This document shows, piece after piece, positions 56,847-64,000 of a DNA stretch of 64,000 nucleotides. Source of the stretch: Gaertneriomyces semiglobifer (lineage: Eukaryota; Chytridiomycota; Chytridiomycetes; Spizellomycetales; Spizellomycetaceae); NCBI GenBank assembly GCA_025558075.1, contig JAHLKF010000003.1, forward strand, positions 682,001 to 746,000, written 5' to 3'. The notes under the pieces are model-generated. The model saw only the letters and a program-made list of their open reading frames with translations. It had not been told where the DNA came from and searched no databases. The position numbers and the translations under genes are program-made. Each line of letters opens with the position of its first letter. The stretch's first letter is position 1.

Positions 56847-59074
56847 TTCCCCTGCCGTGAATTCTCAAAATGTGACCACGATGGACGGGCCTCCAAAGTT
56901 CTCCAAACCTTGAATTGTGTTCGCCGAGTTCCCTCAACGTCACGTGTTTATGTCACATGAATGTCATGTGAACTCACGCGACAGCTCGTTAGGTCCGACA
57001 AGGTCGAGTGCTAAGCTTCTTTGTAGTAAGTTACTACTAGTAACCGGTAATGAAAATCTAACGCTATGCCTACAGCTTCTGTCCATCGCAATCATCTGAT
57101 GACAGCGTACCCGAACCAACCTACGCGGACGAGATATGTGCTGGAATTGAGCTCGGTGCCAAGCAGTGAACCGTGATCTGGATGCGGCTCTTCCTGAATG
57201 TCCCTGGCGTGTAGTGGAACAAGAAGACAAAATGGAATGTCATTTTTTCGACGAAGAGGACACACTGGCGAGTAGTAGATGGGTTATTTATTCATAGAGC
57301 AGGAAGACCGACTGTTCCGGCAGGAAGAATGAAGAAGAACTTTTATTGTACCTTCGACTTCAGCTGATGCAAATGGAGATGGTTAAAACAAAGGCCCTCT
57401 TGCAACAGCGAAAGCTTGCAATGAAGTGTCAAATAAGTGTCCGGGTCTGAAAGCTCTCATTAACAGAATTCTGGCAAGTCGAGACTTTCAGACCCGGACA
57501 CTTATTTGGCCCGGACACAGACAACGATACTACTGCCACATCTGCTGGTGGCGGCGGCATGAAACTTGCGGTGAGTTGTTTGGACACCCTGGCTTCTACC
57601 GGTGGTGCCAGAAGGTGACACGAGTAGGCGGGACCGGCCGTGAGTTCTTGATGGAAAAGTGGACCGGCGGGAGGTATTCGCAGGAAACGATGTCACGAAT
57701 GGGTTTCTTTCTGTGCCAGCGACCGCGCTCAACCTCTTTGAACGTCAGTCCGTTGTTAAATCTCTTTGCAAATACCAAGCAGATCAACCAAGGGGTCCTA
57801 CCTAATTGGGCCACGAATATCGCGAGCGCGATAGTAGACGGCGTGCCGAGACGACGACGACGGCGATGGGGGATGATGATGGTTCAGAGATCGCAGTCGT
57901 GTTAGAGATACCGAGCAGGGTTCCACGGCAGGCGCAGTAGATGGCCCGAGCGGACTCCGTGACACCGATCTCGCACGCGCAAGACTGGCATGGATCGGTA
58001 TGTGATCACCTTCATCGTTCTCCGCTGCCGTTTCGCTTGAGTCAGCGGGCGACTTTGTGGGATACCTGTCACGCGAGGCGGCGACCGAGTCCGCCGCCAC
58101 GCGAGGGGGGTCTACCTCAATGGATTACTTTGGCGGTTCGAGCCTCGGGCTTTTACGAATGGATTCTGGTTTCGAGTGATCGAAAGCCAGCTTTGAATCA
58201 AAGTCCAGTAGGCGACGTAAAAGCGGACGCAAAGTCGAGTTTGGGATCTAGAGATCTATGCTCGGGTACCGGCAAAGCTATTTGCACGGGTAAAAGTGTT
58301 GACCTCGTCCAGAAATCTGGGCGATGGAGTTGTGGGAGCGCTCGTTCTGATCGAATTCTTGCGCCGCAGGTCCGGAGCCGACATGTATGAAGTCGCTGTC
58401 GGAGGTTGCTGCAGCCGTGAAGCGCCCGGCCCTGGCAGAGGTAGAACCGCATAACAAAGCTATCCATGTCCCAAACCGCACTGTCGCTGGCTGCCCCTGC
58501 ATTTGCTGTTGTAAGAGGCAACCCCATGCGCTCAGCTCTTCAGACATGTTTTTGGAGAGAGGATAGGCCTACTAGCAGTAATCGTCTGCGACCCTAAGTA
58601 GTGGGCGGACCTCGAGCTCAAATATATGTGCATGATTCCCATGTTTTCTTTATTTCGCCGGGCACTGAGACCGTCATTGCACCGGCACCCGGTTTTTGAG
58701 ACGGAACTGCATAAACGTCCAGCGGATTGGATACAATCGGCCCTCGACCAGTTAGCACCTATATAGAACGATTCGTTCCTGATTCTCAAGTTATCCTGAT
58801 CATATCTCTGTACAAAGCTGTGTATAATATTTGGTTTCGAATTCAACCGAAACACGACATTCTGTTCGATCTGCACACGACATCTGGAACATAGCTGACT
58901 GGTTACTTATTCTCCCAGTTACTACTGTTACTCTCGTTGGTTCTCATCAGGATACTTGCGAGGGTGCATTGAGCTCTCGTTACCACCGTACATGTCCGTG
59001 CTCGGCTGCTCTCCAAAGTCCTCATTACATAAAGCATTCTTTTGGCAAGGCATCAATCACCTTATGTTGGCATC
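56847..59074. other. 2.2-kb gene-free stretch between TAF4 and PEX8-like gene
   Basis: Holds the TAF4 and PEX8-like promoters and the inverted repeat listed separately. A plus frame at 57426-57905 (159 codons) starts inside the repeat and has no domain. Other frames overlap on both strands. No tRNA or other RNA gene could be supported. Confidence 0.45.
57430..57508. repeat. perfect 24-bp inverted repeat with 31-bp spacer
   Basis: Arms at 57430-57453 and 57485-57508 are exact reverse complements (core AAGTGTCCGGGTCTGAAAG). Pairing stops sharply at both outer ends. The 31-bp spacer contains GAATTC. Confidence 0.95.
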
Positions 59075-62000
59075 ATGGGGACCGTACGAGTGGAAGATTA
59101 TCCAGTGGCTGACTTGAACGTTCCTTCTCGGCGGAACGGAAGAGAGTGAGTCCTCAACTCACGACTGCCTGTATCTGCTGGAAATTGCTCATAGATGTAC
59201 ATTTTCAAACAGAGACCGCTGGGTCGATGTCATCCGCCAGATCTTCATCATTGGCGATTTACCTAAAGTTGCAAGGGCAACCGCACTCCTTGCTCATTCT
59301 AGTAAAAACGATACTCTGATGCCGTCGGGTATGTCTGTTGCGGCGAATTCTTGAATTCCGCCCTTCACTTCATCCATTTGACCAAGGGCACTGTTTATGA
59401 TGATATAGAGATTAAATGCCCTGGCATCACGTATGTCCAAGACCCCTTTCAGAACGATACCCTGCAAAAGCTGTTCAACCACCTGCAACTGCCCCTGTTG
59501 AGCTGGGAAAAGGTTTCTCGATTCTTGACAAGCGGTGACATCTCGTTCTTCCGTGTTGCGTGAGTCAAATCATTAATCAGCTTGTATATCTGGGCGCCGT
59601 TAATATCTCTCGTAACCAGGTCCCCGTCTTCGCAGGATAAAGCAAGTCTGGAATCTTTCTTACTTGTGGCATTGTATCTTATGTATTACGGCACTGGAAC
59701 CTGTGACAGTCAAGCAGTTGACAGTGTGTTTGGTAGTCTGGTTGACGACCTGATAAATCAAGTATGTTCGCTTGACGTTGCAGCTTTCGCTTTTAACTTA
59801 TAAGCGTCGCAGAAACTCTATATCAGCAAACATTCTGTTCTGCCCGGCAATGTCTGGCAAGCAGCATTCCTTCACCGTAACTTACGTTTATCAGGTGCAA
59901 GGTGGGTTTAAACTAGCACCCGGTGACTTACGAGGCAGATGTTAATTCCGGGCAACAGCATGAGTCATTTGCGTTTTAACGAGTTGCTGGAAAGCATCCG
60001 ATTACAAAAGCTGCAACAAGATGGATTTTTCAATCATAGCAAGGTTTCTCGTGAAGCCAATCGTCAAGTTGGTCTTACTCTTGCCTGCAGTTGGTACACC
60101 GTCAAGCAGTTTTGGCCTCAGAGCAACTTCATCGTAAGTCTACGCATTCGTTCGTGTTACAACACCTATCTTACCCCGCCCTTGTGGTAGACGATGCGAA
60201 ATCTTCAAATATTAGCCGAATATGCTGATGAGCTACCGCTCTCCTGGTATAACCGCGATGTCGTTCATGCATGCATTTCTCTTGGGGAGTCTTTTTGCGA
60301 TAAGTCTATTGAAATGGATAAAGATGGCTTGCTTGCGGTAGTGATCTTGATCGCTGCGTGGGCAGCCAAAAACGGTTTGCGACGCTCAACAGGCGACCTT
60401 GTTGTTGATGCATGTGAGTTAACGCTGTTTTATTATCTAGACGGAAGCGGGGATCCTCTTTTGATGGTGAGGGCTTTGGCCCTATCCAGTGCAATAGCAG
60501 GTTGTGAGGCGGATTCAGCTACGGGATACGATATTCTCAGTTATACTATATGCGTTATTGCCACTTCAATAGGTATCGTTGAGTACGTTGGACCTATATC
60601 CCGCCGGATGCCAATTCTCTTATTCAGGGAAACTGCCGCCCAATGTGGACGTGACTGCAATCGAAGCTTTAACGAAACATCTTTCATGGCTGCCACGGTT
60701 GGAGTGCGTAGGTGGGAGAGTTCATGGTGTTCAGATTTAATGCTGACAGCAGATTTCGCTTTAGTTATGCGCAGCAAAGCCGCGTGTTGGTATCAACTGC
60801 ACGGATGATGCGGGGCTTACCGCAGGAGCCTTCAAACGTCCTCACTGAAGCAATAATAAAATCCTGGGCACCCGCGGATCCAATTAATCCGTTGCCATCG
60901 GCCATCTTGTTGGCTAATCTATATCAATACGTCTCGTCTGCCTGGTGGGAAAATAGTGGCGGACGTGTTCCCGGAAAAGCGTCCTGGTTGTGGAATCTTT
61001 TTCAGCGTCGGAGGAGGGAGCGTGTACCCGCATTACAGGAGTTTTATAGCACGATACTTTCGTCATCTGAGGGAGCTGATGTGCCGCCAGTATCTGTCGT
61101 GGCTGCACTCTTCTCGTGCCTCGGGGTCCTTCAAAGCCTTAAGCTGAAAATGGTTTCCAAAAAGGATCAAGCGACTTCCCGGTCGATTCTTGAGAGTGCA
61201 GCGCCAGTAGAACTCGTGTGCGAAACCCTGTTGGCGAAAGTGGCATCTCAGTTGGAGGATATGACTACGACCGGTCACCATGGCTTAACCGAGACCATCG
61301 CTTACGCGACTAGTCAGCTTGTGGCCCTACCATCTAGCAACACTAATTCAGACTTTCTGAAGAAGAGAGACATGATGCAACAACTCAACGCCATCACGGA
61401 CACTATATTCACCGACATCCACGGTCTGCTCCTTGACGAGAATGTATGGTTGGATCTGGCTACTGGATCGAGCGACAGTTTAGCGCATGTCTCCGACAGC
61501 TTTGCGCGGAAGCTTCAAAATCATCCGCAAAATGCCGTGTTCGCAAACTTGAGCAGGTTGTCTACCGCTGCAGCCACGCTCGCTGTTGAGGAATGGAAAC
61601 GTGGTGCTTACGAAAGCGTCATGGGGTTGTTGCGCAAAATGAACACCTTCTGCATCAACCTTTATCAACAATGGGAAGTATCTCAACTAAGCGACGATGA
61701 AGCGGCAAAGAGAATACGAACAGACCTGACGGAACACGCGTGGAAATATTTGAAGATTACGTTGTATGTTGTCACGATGGTCAGCCGAGGCGTAACGGAC
61801 GCCCTGCTTGAGTCAGCCACGCAGCCGCCCGAAGGGCTCCTTGCAATGCAACTCTTGATGTCGAGTCTTTCCCACCTTCATTTTATTACCGCTCGCTTTG
61901 GCTTAGGCGGTTTCAAAACTTGGCAGGAAACGTTTGACAGCATGGTATTTTGGATGCATCGGACATTCAAAGCCGGGCCGAACTCTGAGTTGCAGGATCT

Positions 62001-63376
62001 GCTAAAGCCGGTGATGCCATCTTATACCGGACTGTCCAGTGAGTGCATGCGTGTTCACACATTACCGTGGTTTAGTGCGGTCTGCTCATGTTCACTGGTA
62101 TTAGTGCAACATGCTTCGCCTCCTAAATGCCGTTTGCTGTTCTACTTATCCAGCGTGCGAAGGCTTCTGCCATATCTTTCGCAGAACTACGTAAGTCAAG
62201 AAGTGCTTCCTAGAGCGTATCCCTACTTGGCCTATCGACGTGATACCGCGGACCAAAGCAAACCCTTTCGCCCAACGGCTGACGATAAAGACTTGTTTGA
62301 GGTTGCTCATGCTATATCTGTGTCTGTTTTCGAGTATCCAGCGAAATTTCAAAACCTCATCGAGGGCTTTGCGGACTGGTATGCGTTGCTGTTGATACAG
62401 GTCAGTATGGCCACGCTTCGCTCTTTAATAGGCATACGTAGTGCTAATATTTTTGCAGAATTTTCCCGATATTGTGGATTTCGACCTCCTTCGACGTTGT
62501 TTTTCGTTTGTGATCAAGTCTTTATCGAGGTTTTCAGTTACGCAAGTAACAACCCTTGATGACGACGAAGCGGTTGAGGATGGAATGAACACAGCGCCGG
62601 CGCGTGGGCGTAGTCAGCGCGATTCTCAAGAACACATGGATCACGACGATGTGGATGAAAGCCAGATCATGTCCCACGTTAACACAGAGGACGACGTTCT
62701 TGCTGACATCATTACGAAAGAGGATGATGGGCCTAGTGACGAGACTATTGCCCGCGGTAAGGAAGGTGATCTGCTGGCGTGGCAGTGCCTTCTGCGGTTA
62801 CTGGATCGAATGGAGCAGTTAACTCTGGCCATTCACTCTACTACGGCCCCGCGCTCGCCGCCATCCCAAACCGACAGTCCTTTGTCTCGTCGTGAAGAAA
62901 TCCTCAGTATGGCCCCAACAGTAGGACTGATCATGCAACGAGATCAACTGATGATTGTACTGGTCGATCAGTTGCGGACCATTTCGTTGAGTGGTCTGGA
63001 TTCCTTATTGATGATTGTCAAAAGCCTGCTGCTGGAAGGATGTTTACCACGCTCGTTCAGGGCACTCCTACTCAATCCAACGGCAACGGACGATGACACT
63101 TTATTAGGTGATGAAGACGACCGTACGTGGATTGGGCTAGGGATTGAAACTGATCCAGAGAACTCGCCCATATGGAAAGCCGTATACGATGCTGTCGGTC
63201 ACAGCCGCGGGTTCGACTACACCCGTCGACAACGATGTATTCAGTGGTATTTGAGCACCCTCGATGAAGCAAAGGAGGCTCGAGAGCGGAGGAAAGTCGC
63301 GCGAAAGGAAGAGCTGCAGATTGAGACGGGATCCAACTTGGCGGCGCCAGAGCCAGTTCTGCGGGCAAAACTATAA
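59075..63376 (+). CDS. PEX8: Pex8-like peroxisomal import protein with C-terminal PTS1 (AKL)
   Basis: Nine exons (59075-59145, 59213-59328, 59409-59559, 59620-59761, 59805-59894, 59939-60133, 60191-60711, 60765-62400, 62459-63376) give about 1,279 residues, almost entirely helical. The last three residues are AKL, a peroxisomal targeting signal; known Pex8 proteins also end in a PTS1. Late segments (AHAISVSVFEYPAKFQNL, NFPDIVDFDLLRRCFSFVIK and FDYTRRQRCIQWYLSTL) match the Pex8 layout as I remember it from filamentous fungi (AHS...FP...QFRLAFK; RAEVCVxWW). Pex8 lies inside the peroxisomal membrane, linking docking and RING subcomplexes. The length is about twice that of yeast Pex8. Exons 5-6 are the least certain: two acceptors are possible at 59805 or 59813. 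An unrelated peroxisomal protein remains possible. Confidence 0.7.
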
Positions 63377-63762
63377 ACGGGACATTCGTACGACTACGAG
63401 TGCGTCGAAGGTGCTGAGGCGTAGGCATCTCATAGCGGAAATTCGGCGTGGACAATCACCTAAGACATAGCCTTACTTCCACCCTAGAAATGGCGTGGGT
63501 GCTGCGGAGCAACGGTCATGAGGATCAGTCCCGTTGCAGAAACCTGTGGGCTGTTTGTAGAACGTTAGACAGCATCCAACCAGATAGTGCAATGTAGGTA
63601 GCTAAAGATATGTGCGAAGTGGACAGATTCATTCTATGAGGCATGCAAATGAAAGCAGAAAAGGCATGAACATCGCCGATAGGCGGGGTACCAAACAATC
63701 AGATCCCAAAATTAAAACTTTTATATATATTGATTCTCGCAGCGGCACAAGTAGAGATAAGC
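63377..63762. other. intergenic between convergent PEX8-like gene and RPL3
   Basis: About 386 bp of 3' flanks; no gene recognised. Confidence 0.45.
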
Positions 63763-64000
63763 CTATTGCTTCTCCAAATCCTTCTTGCGGGTACCGAAGA
63801 AAGCAGCCTTCTCTTGAGCAGTCTGGAAACGACCGTGTCCGAACTTGGAGCTGGTGTCAACAAACTTGAGAGCAACCTTCTCAAGGGCAGAACGCTTAGT
63901 GTGCACAAGGAGAGATTTACGGAGAGTAAGGACCCGCTTCTTCACACCAGGGCATGAACCCTTGATCATCAACCAGTCTTCGTTGACAACACCGTAGTGG
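63763..64000 (-). CDS. RPL3: 60S ribosomal protein L3 (uL3), C-terminal part
   Basis: The last 78 codons of a gene that runs off the window edge. [20 protein letters not shown] and [20 protein letters not shown], then [20 protein letters not shown], are the highly conserved end of eukaryotic uL3, closing with KKDLEKQ. uL3 is an early-binding protein of the 60S subunit near the peptidyl transferase centre. Start and upstream exons are outside the window. Confidence 0.97.
   Translation of the reverse strand, partial: HYGVVNEDWLMIKGSCPGVKKRVLTLRKSLLVHTKRSALEKVALKFVDTSSKFGHGRFQTAQEKAAFFGTRKKDLEKQ

Noticed and set aside
57426..57905. 159-codon plus-strand frame
   Set aside because: Starts inside the inverted repeat, no domain, very Arg/Trp-rich; overlapping frames on both strands look equally random.
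58120..58160. GGTTCGAGCC word resembling a tRNA B box
   Set aside because: The T-stem does not pair and no matching A box or acceptor stem is present.
1..64000. CRISPR array, prokaryotic operons or integrated prophage
   Set aside because: Spliceosomal introns and eukaryotic gene content throughout; no spaced direct-repeat array was seen.

Overview
The window is nuclear DNA of a fungus. The genes are small, closely packed on both strands, and split by short GT-AG introns of about 45-95 nt, often with CTAAC or CTGAC branch-like motifs. Fungal or opisthokont markers include Atp17, Ptc5-type phosphatase, lanosterol synthase, Cdc50, Aar2, mitochondrial enoyl reductase and a Pex8-like protein ending in a PTS1. 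A voltage-gated proton channel, a dynein light intermediate chain, tubulin cofactor B and Pdx2 alongside these fit an early-diverging, zoosporic (chytrid-like, perhaps Spizellomycetales-like) fungus better than a yeast. That placement is inference. All gene calls come from reading the sequence; splice junctions were placed by keeping the reading frame and family conservation continuous.

Layout. 0-7 kb: ATP17, a type I asparaginase with ankyrin repeats, PRPP synthetase, RNase H2 catalytic subunit. 7-17 kb: NOL11 and NOP58 head to head (rRNA maturation), a WBP4-like splicing factor, a mitochondrial PP2C. 17-25 kb: VPS24 and ETR1/MECR head to head, HRD1 ubiquitin ligase, a proton channel gene with an apparent frameshift, PDX2. 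25-34 kb: dynein light intermediate chain, VPS41, a WD40 protein, EBP2. 35-43 kb: ERG7, a small coiled-coil gene, a decayed proteasome beta1 copy, CDC50, AAR2. 43.1-48.0 kb: a gene-poor island with a minisatellite, a 166-bp tandem duplication and a broken accessory ORF. 48-57 kb: NAR1, TBCB, a small unknown gene, VTI1, STE24, TAF4. 57-59 kb: gene-free DNA with a perfect 24-bp inverted repeat. 59-64 kb: a very large PEX8-like gene and the 3' end of RPL3.

The genes do not form one pathway. They are housekeeping functions that recur in themes: ribosome biogenesis (NOL11, NOP58, EBP2, RPL3), endosome/vacuole traffic (VPS24, VPS41, VTI1, CDC50), mitochondria (ATP17, PTC5, ETR1), splicing (WBP4-like, AAR2) and membrane-protein processing (HRD1, STE24). 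Several pairs share very short divergent promoters (87-165 bp between ATGs). I did not find a convincing new multi-gene system. The items most worth checking are the proton-channel frameshift, the GC-AG intron in the dynein gene, the proteasome pseudogene, and the repeat-rich island with its broken nuclease-like ORF.
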